Assembly: GCA_021234155.1 (NCBI GenBank)
Contig: JAJEKV010000064.1
Coordinates: 1,426,001 to 1,490,000, forward strand
DNA from: Isoetes taiwanensis
Taxonomy: Eukaryota > Streptophyta > Lycopodiopsida > Isoetales > Isoetaceae
DNA: 64,000 nucleotides
Direction: 5' to 3'
Part shown: piece by piece, positions 44,817-57,419 of the stretch
Layout of the letters: each line of letters begins with the position of its first letter
How positions within the stretch are numbered: position 1 is the stretch's first letter
Program-made: the position numbers and the translations under genes
The notes under the pieces: generated by a model
What the model saw: only the letters and a program-made list of their open reading frames with translations
What the model was told of the DNA's origin: nothing
The model's database searches: none

Positions 44817-46410
44817 CATTATCTGGCTTTGGCTGAAGTTACCATGCGTGATAAGCATCCAAAAGATTTCAACGGTGGGTCTTCATGCGGAGGATATTTT
44901 TTCGCTTATTCATGTCCCTATGGAACTTGTGGAAATCTGGCAAGCTAAAAGACAACAAGGGACAAACTATTACCTGTAACTGGGCAAAAGAATCTGACTA
45001 CTTCAGTCAAACCTACCTGAGGTGCATGAGGGGACTCGACTACGAAGACTGTCGTGTTCTGTTCCAGGAAGTGCTGGATGAGAAGACCTTCGTCAAGGTC
45101 ACCAATGATTATACATGTAAGCAATTCTTCAAGGCAAGGGCAAAGACACTAAGATCCATATCTTTCTTGAAGAAGGAGATTTTTGAATATGTGAAGGATA
45201 ATTTTCCGAGGAAGTTCAAATCCTTCACTGATCTCAGTACTGCCGTGCCGGGCTTCGAGGATACCGACCTGATTGCCATGGCCACCTTGCATAGTAAGTG
45301 GGTTGAAACTGGAGTGACCAAGGAAGGCGTTTTCGGTAACGTGCCACCTGCCTTGGCAAGATTCATACGCAATCTTTGTCTTGCGAGAGAGGATCTTGAA
45401 GACTTCGTTCGCGAGTTGAACTAACAGACAGCAGGGGGCAAGTTAGATGCACTCCTGTACCAGTATCCTTGATTGTCCTGGACACTAGAGGCATAATTCC
45501 AATGTGGGACAAAACCACACTATCTAATTTCTTTAATACAGCTGTAAAGAACACCACAGCTGATTCTTTCTGGATAGTGGTCTTTGCAAGGCCGGAGCAT
45601 AACTTTTTGATTTCATCTGTGTTGGATGATCTGGATTCCAGATCCAGAGTTTTTATTGGCATGTATGAGGACGAATACAAGAATCCGCCTGCCCCAGGAG
45701 TTCAGGAGGTCCATGCTCTAGTGTACGCCACAAAGATTCAGGCCACTGCAGGTCATCCTGTCGATGCAATTGACCTCAGATTCCCGTTTGCCGATCATCC
45801 TCAAGAACTGCCTGGCTTTCCTGTGCCTAACGAAGAAGACGAAGACGGGGAGACTGAGGCTATGGCGGAAAAGCTCGCAAATGCCAGTCCAGTGCGGTAG
45901 GCAAGGCTTGCCGGGGACATAATCATGAGAAACCACCGGGCCTGCCACATGCTCCTACCTCGTCTGAGAAAAATGGTACCGCCGAGAACAGGGGTGTTTG
46001 ATTACTTCTCTTGTGGTTCGTTTGGCCGGGCTTCATTGATGAATAAGAGATTTTGCATTGTGTTCGAAAGTGAACCGGTTAAGCAGCAGTGCCTACAGGG
46101 CATTCTTGGTAGGCTTGACTGCCTACTGAATCCTATCATCGCAGCAGTTCCTATGACAGAGAGACAAGGTGCTGTTGTTGAAGAAGCTGTAGATCCACCA
46201 AATCCAGAGATGCCTGAAGCTCCACCCGATGTGGACTATGATGTGATCAAGAACGCACAATTCGATCTGGACATTCTTAATGATCCCAATTTCACTGCCA
46301 CAGCGTTCGAGAGCTTTCAGGGAGATCCTATGGTTGCTTCTTCTAGCCATGGCCCTGGCAATGCAGAACCTGATCCTGATGTGGAACCTGATCCTGATGC
46401 AGAACCCTGA
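44817..46410 (+). pseudogene. exon 4: middle region and beta-class DNA methyltransferase-like fold
   Basis: Starts YLALAEVTMRDKHPKDFNG, shifts frame, then reads LWNLWKSGKLKDNKGQTITC and a helical region with DLIAMATLHSKWVE. From about 45440 comes PVSLIVLDTRGIIPMWDK, then SFWIVVFARPEHNFLISSVL, and later GVFDYFSCGSFGRASLMNKR with FCIVFESEPVKQQCLQGIL. The last resembles the S-adenosylmethionine site of N4/N6 DNA methylases (VLDPF.G.GTT..A...GR...G.E....Y). The order, catalytic-motif position before the FxGxG-like motif, matches the beta class. The catalytic DPPY or SPPY appears as LDTRG, so activity is doubtful. The tail is acidic (DPDPDVEPDPD-like). Confidence 0.5.
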
Positions 46411-47820
46411 ATTTTGTGTGAATATAATGTAAATTGTACAATAATACTCTTGTAAACAGACTCTCTCTTCCGAGTCCTTGCCTGTTGTGGCAAATTTTTT
46501 GATATGCAAATCTATGAATTTGGAAATTTTAACTAATTTTGTAATGTTATGTTTCTCTAGCTTCATTATATGCACTGTTAGTATTTTTAATGGCGCCAAT
46601 AAATGACACTTTAGATGCATTTTTTTTTTTTAAATGGCGCCATAATTGCTCAAAAAATTGGCATTAAATGAACTAAAAAGGATTTTCGTTCCTAATTGGA
46701 ATCACGAAATTTCTCATTTTAATGAAATTGTGCTTATTTTCGTCCATCCCCTCTCTGTTTATTCCGGATTTGGAACTTCGATTTTGTTAGGCAGCCAAAG
46801 GTTTGCGGAAGTTTTCAAGCATGATCTTTTAGTTCTGAGCAGTTCAATCATCCAAGAATGTATCAGACTGTGTTGCTTACTTGAAGTCTCTCTTTACAAG
46901 CCATATGACAGTTTAGATCTTGGCGCAGTGTAAGTGGATCTTTGTCTGCCTATTGTGCTTGGTTGATTCTTGGAGCACTCGTGCTGTCTGCCGCCCATCC
47001 CAGCTTAGGGGAAGACGATCTTCTATCTAACTTGTTCAGTTTGTACAGATTAGATAGGGAAAGATAGCAAATAAGTAGACCTCGGGCGGGAGACCAGGTT
47101 TGTTTTGCAGTTGGAAGGAGCGTTGGAAGTTGTGGCCTATGCTAGGATCTGGGATGTGTTTTTGGGGGATATGGCGAGACCACCCCTTTGGGGCAGGCTT
47201 GGGAGATGTCCTTCATAGCGGGAAGACAGAGCACCTCTTATAGTATCGCTATGTTGTGGATTACAGAGCCTAGTTAACGTGCGGGATGGAGCTGGCTTTC
47301 CTGGCCTTTCAGGCACTTTGCATTTTCAAGGGGACAAGCCTCAAGTGGTTGCATCTTCAGGAAGTATTGTGTTATCTGTCCTTTATGTGTGATAGAAACT
47401 TTATGTGTGATAGAATTTCTTCTTGGCATCTCAATTTGACACCCCTTTCGAGGGATGAATGAGATGTCCCAAACAGGTGGAAAGATCCAGGGGCTGTTTC
47501 CTTAGTATCAGTTATTCTTTAGAAGAGGTGTAGGTTTGTGCCAGAGTACTCATCTTTGAGGAAAAAGGGATGGGCCTCCGTTAGTATGAAGAATAACATA
47601 GAAGAAGTAGAGCTACCTTTGCTCAAGTACTAAGTTTGTGCATCTTATCCACCCCTCTTCTTGTGTATGGTTCGAATACTTCCTATCTAGCCTATTATGA
47701 GGCATGTAATAAGGTCTTGTACCATTTCTTTATCAATAAAATATAAATATCTTGCCTCCCAAAACAAAAGAGGGAAAAATAACACATCACATCGCAGAGT
47801 GTAACTCAATTATGTTACAT
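46411..47820. other. 3' UTR, last palindromes and non-coding spacer
   Basis: AT-rich 3' UTR with TGTAAA-type polyadenylation signals near 46430-46455. Partial palindromes (AATGGCGCCA at about 46590 and AAATGGCGCCAT at 46632) mark the right edge of palindrome-bearing DNA. From 46700 to 47820 I see no coding; AATAAAATATAAATA at about 47735 may be a polyadenylation region of something upstream. Confidence 0.5.
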
Positions 47821-47825
47821 TAGCT

Positions 47826-48057
47826 TTTCAAAAGGAGTTTGGAGAAATATCCCTGAGGAAGATGATGAGGTGGACTCAGCACAATGTCTGCATACATTGC
47901 GTGCCTCTATGACGGAGATATACCCTGGCAATGCACTAGAGGTGATACTTGATGTTGAAGAAGAAGATGTCATTGTGGATGAGACAATTAATGTCGACGG
48001 AATGCTGTTAACACTTGAAGAAAGAGATGAACTTATACAAGACGTGAATTCTAATGA
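47826..48057 (+). pseudogene. exon-like acidic coding fragment
   Basis: An open frame reads WRNIPEEDDEVDSAQCLHTL and ends DELIQDVNSNE at a GT donor-like GAGGTATTC. It is acidic and looks like a real exon (many D/E, balanced composition), but no family is recognised and no partner exon is visible. Confidence 0.35.
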
Positions 48058-48189
48058 GGTATTCTAGAATTAACCCCTCCCCTCCTCCTCCCCCATCCAC
48101 CCCCACCCCTTCCCCCTTTTTTTTCTTGTTCTTAAAGTTCGTCTTTTGGTTTTTATTTTCATTTGACAAAACCTTGATCCCAATATCGG

Positions 48190-49310
48190 GCTAGGCTCAT
48201 GGTCGGTCACTTCGTGTGGGCCGGGTATGGGTCCGACACTTCCTGTGTCAATGGTGTCGCCCTGACTCTCAAAAGTTGCAATTGTCGGCTTGACTCTTAT
48301 TTTAGGGAGTTCAGTCGGGTACGGACGTGTGTCGCCACGATCCTCTAGTTGCTCATGGAGCCACCGCACTTCGGGAGGGGGATGCAACCCTTTCTAGCTC
48401 ATCGGACCGGGGAGATGCAACCCGGAGTAGTCTCGTTGGATGATACCATGGGATTACGTCTCCGACAGGTTACAGTCACGACAGAGCCTGATTTAGCCTA
48501 TCTGCAAAGTATGCACAGGAGGGGCGGATGGAGTGGTCAACCCTAGCCATTGTCTATTGCCAGCCCAAGTCATTGCCATAACTCGGTCTGTTCTATCTGA
48601 AGGCCCCCAGCCGTCAGTCGACTCCCCCTTGAGTCTGAGCCCTGGGTAGGAGCCTCTATTTGATGTATTTGATGCATTTGTTGTATTGTTATATTCGATG
48701 ACATGGATGGATGGATTATCACTATCCTATGGGGTAGTTTATTGTTGTTATGTTATTGCTAATGCTTATGTTTATATGTTTTGCTTGATATAGGGACCCC
48801 TAGAGGACGGGACAGAATGACACCTCTGTATCCTCTACTCGATAGTCTGGCCACCCTAGACACGAATTAGACAGAGGGCCCATACGACACGTAGCCGTTG
48901 GATGGGGAAGGTCCTTCGTTGTATACCACGGGCTGTCGTATATAGCACAAGGAGCGTCACACTGCCCCTCCTGTGCATACCTTGCAGATGGGCTAAATCG
49001 GGCTCTGGTGCGACTCTAGCCTTCCGGATATGCAATCTCATGGCATCACCCATCGAGACTACTCCAGGTTGCATCTCCCCGGTCCGTTGAGGCAGGAAGG
49101 GTTCTATCTCCTCTTCCCTGGGTCTAGAGGTTCCACGAGCGGCTAGAGAATCGTGGCGACACATGATTCGTCTCCGACTTAACCTCCCAACACAAGAGCC
49201 AGGCCATCACCTGCAGCTCTTGAGAGGCAGGGCAACACCATCGCCCCAGGAGGTGTCGGACCCATGCCCGGCCCACTCGAAGTGACCGGTCATAAGCCTA
49301 GCCCTATGGG
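48190..49310. repeat. large diverged inverted repeat, arms ~340 bp
   Basis: Arm 1 (about 48199-48535) reads GTGGGCCGGGTATGGGTCCG..., and arm 2 (about 48955-49294) is its diverged reverse complement (CGGACCCATGCCCGGCCCAC). Both include ACCGGGGAGATGCAACC and GTATGCACAGGAGGGGC. The 420-bp spacer is AT-rich. They may be two LTR-type fragments inserted head to head, or an old fold-back. Confidence 0.7.
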
Positions 49311-49605
49311 GTTTCCAGTAGCCACCCTCAGCAAGGACTCTCCCTCCGTCTCGCCTCTAGCCCCGTTATGTGGAGCTGAGTCATACCATAGCTCCCATAG
49401 CCTGGTGGGTTCCTATGCACAGGCCGCATAATAATAAGAACTAAAGGGTCTAACTAGGAGCATTACTAAATAATGGCTACTAGGTCTCTGTCCCCCCTTC
49501 CCAATACAAGAGGAGCAAACATGATCAACCAACATCACATATCCCCATAACGTAATCATAATGAGAAGAACATCTAAATCTAATCATACATATCTAACTT
49601 ATAGT

Positions 49606-49840
49606 TAGGGTTCCTTGATTAGGGTTCAAGATGTTGACTAAGTGTTCTAGGAAGGCTTTACTAGGGGTTCAAGATGTTGACTAAGTGTTCTAGGAAGGCT
49701 TTACTAGTGTCTCTAGTAAAGCCTTCCTAGAACACTTAGTCAACATCTTGAACCCTAATCAAGGAACCCCCTACGTGTCTCTAGTAAAGCCTTCCTAGAA
49801 CACTTAGTCAACATCTTGAACCCTAATCAAGGAACCCTAA
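49606..49840. repeat. compound fold-back repeat
   Basis: A unit around GTTCAAGATGTTGACTAAGT and GTTCTAGGAAGGCTTTACTAG occurs twice on + (from 49610 and 49664), and twice as its reverse complement (from about 49709 and 49780), so the region can form a very long, almost perfect hairpin. The copies are near identical, so it is young. Confidence 0.9.
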
Positions 49841-50440
49841 TGTTCAAAATGGCATACAATCACTAGACGGTTTAAGACAACTTTGATTGCGAAGACACAC
49901 CCTCAATAATAATACAATAAATATCATAACAAAATGTAGTAATGTCTCCACATTGAAGGACAATGGCTGTAAGTTAAGTTGACACTAGCCAAAAGTTTAT
50001 ACAGTAAGAGCCAGAAGAACAGAACAGAAAAATTGTATTCGAGTCCATTAGCATTTTATTCAATGTATTTTCAGTGGAATTGAAAGGCAGTTCCTATAGA
50101 AACTTTATCTACTCCCTCCATGACTCCAGTGAACTATATGCTCATACCTGGCATGGGGTTAAATACTGGTATATTGGGCGACATATAACAGCTCGCTTAC
50201 ATGCGAAAGAAATTATCTACAAACTTTGGAATTATCCATGAGAAAAATTAATATTTATCCAAACCACGGAACCCAAGCTCCAGAGCAGTGTTGGACACAT
50301 CCTTGCATCCATATTCCCACCCCCTGACCTTTACCACAAGAAAACCATAATCGCAAGCAACAACCCTTATCCTCTTAAATATGTGAAAAATTAACCCTTC
50401 CTTCAAGATCATCATCATTATCATGATCATGATCATCATA
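49841..50440. other. AT-rich spacer, no gene seen
   Basis: AT-rich; a small ATCATCATTATCATGATCATG repeat occurs at 50408-50440, beside the kinase exon donor. The next kinase exon expected on minus (with DIKPDN) is not found here. Confidence 0.4.
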
Positions 50441-50441
50441 C

Positions 50442-52319
<1,878 letters not shown>

Positions 52320-52589
52320 CTATTTGCCCTGCAACTGACTGATTGCTTGCTTGCCAAAATGCTGATGAGTGAAACCCATTGCTTGCTTGATGCCGCGGGC
52401 TGCTTGCTTGCTTGATGCCGTGCCAGTTACCCGGTTGGAAATATTCGTGATCTAGAAGGCACGAGACCGCCAGTTTATAGGCAACAAAGGGTTTGGAGTA
52501 GTCACCAGCATATTCTAGCATATACCTAGGATATGCCACAAACCCGCATAAGCAAGGGTTTGCCCCCCCTAGGGGCAACCCAAAAAGAG

Positions 52590-52935
52590 AGTAGTAGATC
52601 TACTACAGCGGAAGCTCTGGTCATTAAGGCGGATATTGAACGGTGACTATGTTAAATGATGTTTCTTATAAATGACGTGCTTAAACGCCGAACGATGAAT
52701 ATAAAGGCCCAAGCAGGGTTCAAAAAATACCTGGATAAACCCTTTGTTTGTCTGGTCCACTTTAGAAATTGCTGGTCGAAATTTTTGGATGCTGGAAAAA
52801 ATCCGATAGAAAAAAACATAATTTAATGTAAAATCTGGTATATTTGTATCTTGTTATGAATATACCCTGTGCCTATTGTATATAGCCGGAAAATTTATCT
52901 GGTGAAGGCTGCGGAGTTTTTTGAACCCTGAGGCC
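52590..52935 (+). repeat. partial copy of subtilase promoter
   Basis: 52590-52710 matches 9620-9745 (GTAGATCTACTA, CTCTGGTCATTAAGGCGG, TATAAAGGCCCAAG) with deletions. It then breaks into unrelated sequence until the next copy begins near 52940. Confidence 0.8.
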
Positions 52936-52939
52936 CAGT

Positions 52940-54384
52940 ATTAGATCTACTAGCAAATCTACAGCGGAAGCTCTGGTCATTAAGGCGGCTATTGAACGGT
53001 TCCTAAGACTATGTTACATGATGCTTCTTATAAACGACGTTCTTAATCGCCAAATGATGAATATAAAGGCCCAAGAATACTTGCCTTCTTCAGTTCAAAA
53101 ATGGATACTTCACTGGCTCACGCATCTCTGGCCATCCTTCTTGTTACGACGCTTTCCCTATCTAGTCGGACTTACTGATGTCTCTTCTTATATAGTCCTC
53201 ATGGATCAGACCAAAATGGGAAGACCGTATATATCATCCGGGATGTGGTTAATCCGGACACCCGTTATCAGCCATTGTGGTTAATCCGGACCTGCGCAGT
53301 TTGAAGCCCAAAAACCAACTGTTTTTGCCCTTTTTTTGATCGATTCTGCTCTATTTCGCCTTAAATCTCTTCCTCTCTTCATCAATCTAACATAAAAGGG
53401 GCATACAAAACGATTGGCATGCTTTTTAAAGCGGATCAAACCGCCCACCGAGCGGCAAAGAGTGATCCCGATCAAAATTTCCCCCCCCCCGCGATTCTCA
53501 CGCTTGGTTTTTGTCCGGATTAACCACTTTTTGTCCGGATTAACCATTTGGCTGATATCGGATGTCCGGATTAACCACCACGGCTGATATCGGATGTCCG
53601 GATTAACCACTCAGGCGTCTGGGATGTCCGGATTAACCACTCTGTTTTGTCCGGGATTAACCACATCCCTGATGATATATCACGGAGTTCCGCACAAAAT
53701 GCCTGCAATTTTTAACCACTATGAAGAGTGGTACTCTAGTCGACCACCAAATTAACTTATGTCTACAACAACAAATTCCAAGGCTTTTTTAGGCGAAATG
53801 ACGGCTCTCAAGTGGAAGCAATCTGACAGAAAATGAACGGATTTGTTGCCATATTTGGAGAAAGGTGCATCGATTGCATACAACACGCGCTCTCGAGTTG
53901 TTATCTCTAAATTCAAAGCCACCGGAATTTGGCGAGAGATGGACTATGGAAGCAACGTGATTATTGGGTTTACGGATACGGGCATATGGCGAGAGTGCAA
54001 GCTTGAGACACGGGCATAGGAACGGTACCTACAAAATGGAAAGGGGTATGCGAGGCAGGAGTTGGGTTCAATTCTTCTCATTGCAACGAAGCAAGGTACT
54101 ACTACAGGGGCTATTTGAGTAACTACGGTGCTCTAAATTGGAGCACAGAGTATGATTCTGCAAGAGATAGCCCGGGACACGGTACTCACACTGCGTCAAT
54201 TGCTGCGGGAAATTATGCTACAAATGCAAGCTTGTTTGATCTTGCACAAGGCACTGCTAGAGGCATGGCCCCAAACGCCAGAATTGCTGCTTACAAACTT
54301 TGCTGGGAAGAAGGTTGCGCCGATTCTGATATCATTGCAGCCATGGATCAGGCTGTGGCAGATGGAGTTGACATTATTTCTATC
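52940..54384 (+). pseudogene. truncated subtilase pseudogene with insertion
   Basis: Promoter, leader and codons 1-~40 match the intact gene (ATG at 53101), with the signal peptide partly deleted. A 476-bp insertion (53219-53694) interrupts codon ~42. Homology then resumes with AATGCCTGCAATTTTTAACC and continues with many small indels through the Asp region (about 53960), the His region (SPGHGTHTAS at about 54170) and DIIAAMDQAVADGVDIISI, ending abruptly at 54384. The Ser region and C-terminal half are absent. Cannot make a protease. Confidence 0.92.
53219..53694. mobile_element. MITE-like insertion in subtilase pseudogene
   Basis: CAAAATG occurs on both sides (53212-53218 and 53695-53701), as a 7- to 8-bp target duplication. 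The ends are long inverted repeats: ATATATCATC-GGGATGTGGTT at the left matches AACCACATCCC-GATGATATAT at the right. Inside, GTCCGGATTAACCAC is repeated about five times. TSD length suggests hAT or Mutator type; no transposase. Confidence 0.75.
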
Positions 54385-55647
54385 TATCTTGTTAAATTGG
54401 GATTTTCCGTTATGGTGGAAAAGTTTTTTGGTTTTTTTTTTGGTGTGATTTCCTAAGATTGTTAAGGTTTTGGTGGTCGGAAAATATTAGCGTTCTTTCA
54501 AAAATCGAGCACATTTTTTTCGTATGTCTTTGAGCAGGGGTTTTTTGGGACCGATCTATTATATCGGCATGCATGCCACGAATGCTGAAGACTGTAGGAG
54601 CGGCTTTGGTTGATTTTTATCCTATTCCATGCCTTGCCCTGTGTTGTGGATTCCAGATTGTAGCCACATATGCATCTGAGCGACATCCTCAATTGCATTC
54701 CGGAGCATGAGCCTGCGATAATCTGTAGTTTATTGTCACTCTTGCCAAAACCTGGTTATGGCATCTGATCTTGCAAATATCTCCTCTGCTTTGGTGGCTC
54801 GGAGTTTCATTCGGTTTTCAGAACTACTGTATTTGTTTCTTGGTTTGAGGCACGGTTTCTTGACTGCATAAGATTATCCTATCCCTATCTTCTTGCAAGA
54901 TTTTATAGCTTCGGAAGGTAAAACTTCTGAGGCTAGTTCCTGGTTGTGATTTTCGCCGGTTGAATTTCTAGCAGATTATACATGTTGAAGATGGCATAGG
55001 TCAGAAGAATAAATGATGTTTCGAATTTGTAAGTATTTTATCTATTTTATCTGATGGATTTGTATAGATCGCTTTCTATTAATGAGGGAAGGGTAACGGC
55101 CATGGTGCAAAGCATACCACGGAAGTTTTCTTCACCACTGGAGTCTTCTTCTGAGGTAAGGCAACAAATTGTTGGAGCTCCGTAAACATTTAAATCTTCA
55201 TATTTTAAAACTTTGCCTGGCAAATCGTTTCTGTATAGTAGTATTTATAATCTATGACAAGTACGTCTTGATTTCTTTTGTTGGCCTGATTTTCTTTTCC
55301 ATTCTAGCTAATATCGAGGTGCTATCTGCATATTGCGGCACATTAGAAGCAAATAAATCACTTCCATTGAGCTATAAAAAAACCTACTTCTGCTGGTCGT
55401 GTTTGGATCACTATCTTAATAAAGAGCTTAGATGCATGCAGTTCCATGATCTAGGATTATGAATCAAGTTTTCTATGTCTACGGCCCTTAGCCGAATCTC
55501 CTTAACAGGGAATTCAGAGGCATTATGGCAACAAGCTGTAGACCAGATCGTTATGAATACTTGCCTGCTACTCTGCCACTGCTCTTAGTTGTAATGATCT
55601 CCGGTTCAGCAAAAACAGCAATGTACCTTTTGTAAATGCTAGAGGCA
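54385..55647. other. non-coding region with one exon-like start
   Basis: No repeat or gene is certain. At 55103 an ATG opens MVQSIPRKFSSPLESSSE and meets a GT donor (GAGGTAAGG), so it could be a first exon, but no continuation is recognised. Confidence 0.25.
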
Positions 55648-56218
55648 GGGAAAAAATTAGCGGCTAATATTAGCCAAATGGCGATTTTTTGGACTTTTTT
55701 GGAAAAAGTACGGCTAAACTATAAAGGAGGAAATTTTTGGAAAAAAGAAAAAAATCGCCAAATATTTTCACAGTTGACCTCCCTTACACCAAGGTTTAGC
55801 CAAACATAAGAAAGAAGGAGAGGAAAAATTCTTCCACTTTAGCCAAACGTTCGAAAGTTTTCCTATGTATTTAGGGATAGACTAGCCATACTTTTTAATA
55901 GCTAATGTAAAATATGAGATTATTCATGAGATTATGGAATAGGGGTTGCTAATACTATATTAGATGGACAGTTTTTTGTTCTCCAACTAGTAGATTTCTA
56001 CTATTAATATGTTCGTACAATAAAAAGTTTGGCATAGCATAAATGTTTGGCTAAAGTTTATATAAAGGTTCAAAGAAAAAATAGCCAAACATTCAAAACT
56101 AGTAAAGGAAAATTATTCAACTTTAGCCAAACATTCGAAAGTTTTCCTATGTATTTTGGGTTAAATTAGCCAAAGTTGTTCTAGCTAATCTAAAATATGA
56201 CTTTAGTAATTTTTTCCC
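55648..56218. mobile_element. ~570-bp MITE with 12-bp TIR
   Basis: It starts GGGAAAAAATTA and ends TAATTTTTTCCC. GCTAGAGGCA flanks both sides (55638-55647 and 56221-56230), a 9- to 10-bp direct repeat as in Mutator-like elements. Inside, AGCCAAACATTCGAAAGTTT and similar AGCCAAA stretches repeat. Non-coding. Confidence 0.7.
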
Positions 56219-56230
56219 TGGCTAGAGGCA

Positions 56231-57415
56231 AATCAATTTAGGTAAGACTTTTACTTGAGGCAATGCAACAGTCTCTTGATGGTGATGAACAATGCCCTAT
56301 CCATAAGCAGATAGGATCAGAGCTGGAGACTTCTTGGAACTCCTATTTCTAAGGCATTCACATCTTACATTTAAAAGAAAAATGTACAGATCTACCAAAT
56401 TCACTGGATCTACCGAATTCACTAGATACTCTTGCTTAGCCTTCAGACCTGCACCTGCAGTAATCGTAAGTCTAAATCACTCCTGCAGTAGACAGTCTTT
56501 TGTGAAACATTGTTGAATCCATGATTGTTATTGCTGGACAGTTACCATGAGCCATAATTTTCTTCAAGTTCATTGTTTGTACTTTTCTTCACGTGCAGGT
56601 AATTTTCTGGTGTAATTTTTTGGTTCATAGCTCCAGTTCTCATCGGTTCATAGCTCCGGTTCTCATCTAGGCCAATATGACTTTTCTGTTGTGTCAAATG
56701 GGAAATGTAAGTTAATTATCCCATTACCTTGCATATAGTTAAAGTTTTAGAAATTTAGAAGCATTTTCCATGCTAAATATTTTGCTAGGCAAGTACACAA
56801 TTCTTTTAGATATCTGAAATCACTTGCTTGGAATCTCTTCAATATCCTTAAGTGCAGTTATAAAATGTTTTCAAAGGGTATGCATGCTCCGTTGAGCTTG
56901 CACTGCTGGGAAGATGTAGGTTTAGATTGAAGCATCTCATGAACTATTGAACAACCTGAGAAGGAACAACTGGGAAACACCTAAGTTCAGCTGGCGGAAC
57001 ATTTTTTATATGATTTGGGGTTTTTGGATTTCCAGGGCATACTAGATGATGCCACATAGAATATGCATGGATTTCAGTGGGATCTATAAGGATGTTTTTA
57101 GAGGATTTGCAGGCCACGCGGTGATTGTTGCTTTATCCTCATTTTCTTTGATAACTGGTTTTTTCTGAATTTGCATGGCAGGGATTTTTCACTGTCTAAG
57201 AAAAAATAGAGTTTTCAGTTTTTTTCAACAGGTTTTACCCCACATGTGCTCCGCATCAGACTCTATATGTAGACAAGTCAGGCATGGCCTGCCAGACTTA
57301 TGGTATAAAAAATGGCAAAATTATATGGGGGTCAACTAATTGTTTTCTTCCTCAGCCATACTAGCTCTCCACGAATTGGATGAATGAAGCAGAAAGAATT
57401 AAAGAAGCTGAGGTA
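56231..57415. other. non-coding region
   Basis: AT-rich sequence with short frames only; no motif or repeat that I can name. Confidence 0.35.
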
Positions 57416-57419
57416 AATT

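Larger units (their letters stand above)
41876..46410 (+). pseudogene. ParB-like domain plus DNA methyltransferase-like gene, intron-containing, damaged
   Basis: Exon 1 (41876-41942) encodes MEIDNSRAPQNVETAASAPQ and ends at GTATGT. Exon 2 starts at 42952 after TTGTTGCAG, and the join keeps the frame. Exon 2 runs to 44422, intron 2 is 44423-44508 (GTATGT...TTGCAG, phase-consistent), exon 3 is 44509-44660, intron 3 is 44661-44816, and exon 4 runs to the TGA at 46408-46410. The protein order is a novel N-terminal part, a Lys/Glu-rich linker, a ParB/sulfiredoxin-like domain, a middle region, a methyltransferase-like fold and an acidic PDPD-type tail. Breaks: TAA at 43269-43271, frame changes near 43615, 43875, 44880 and 45424, and TAG at 45898-45900. 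The reading across each break stays coherent, so damage is recent or partly sequencing error. Confidence 0.6.

Noticed and set aside
46646-46933. 95-residue plus ORF after the methyltransferase-like gene
   Set aside because: It has no motif, lies in AT-rich 3' sequence and starts within a palindrome remnant.
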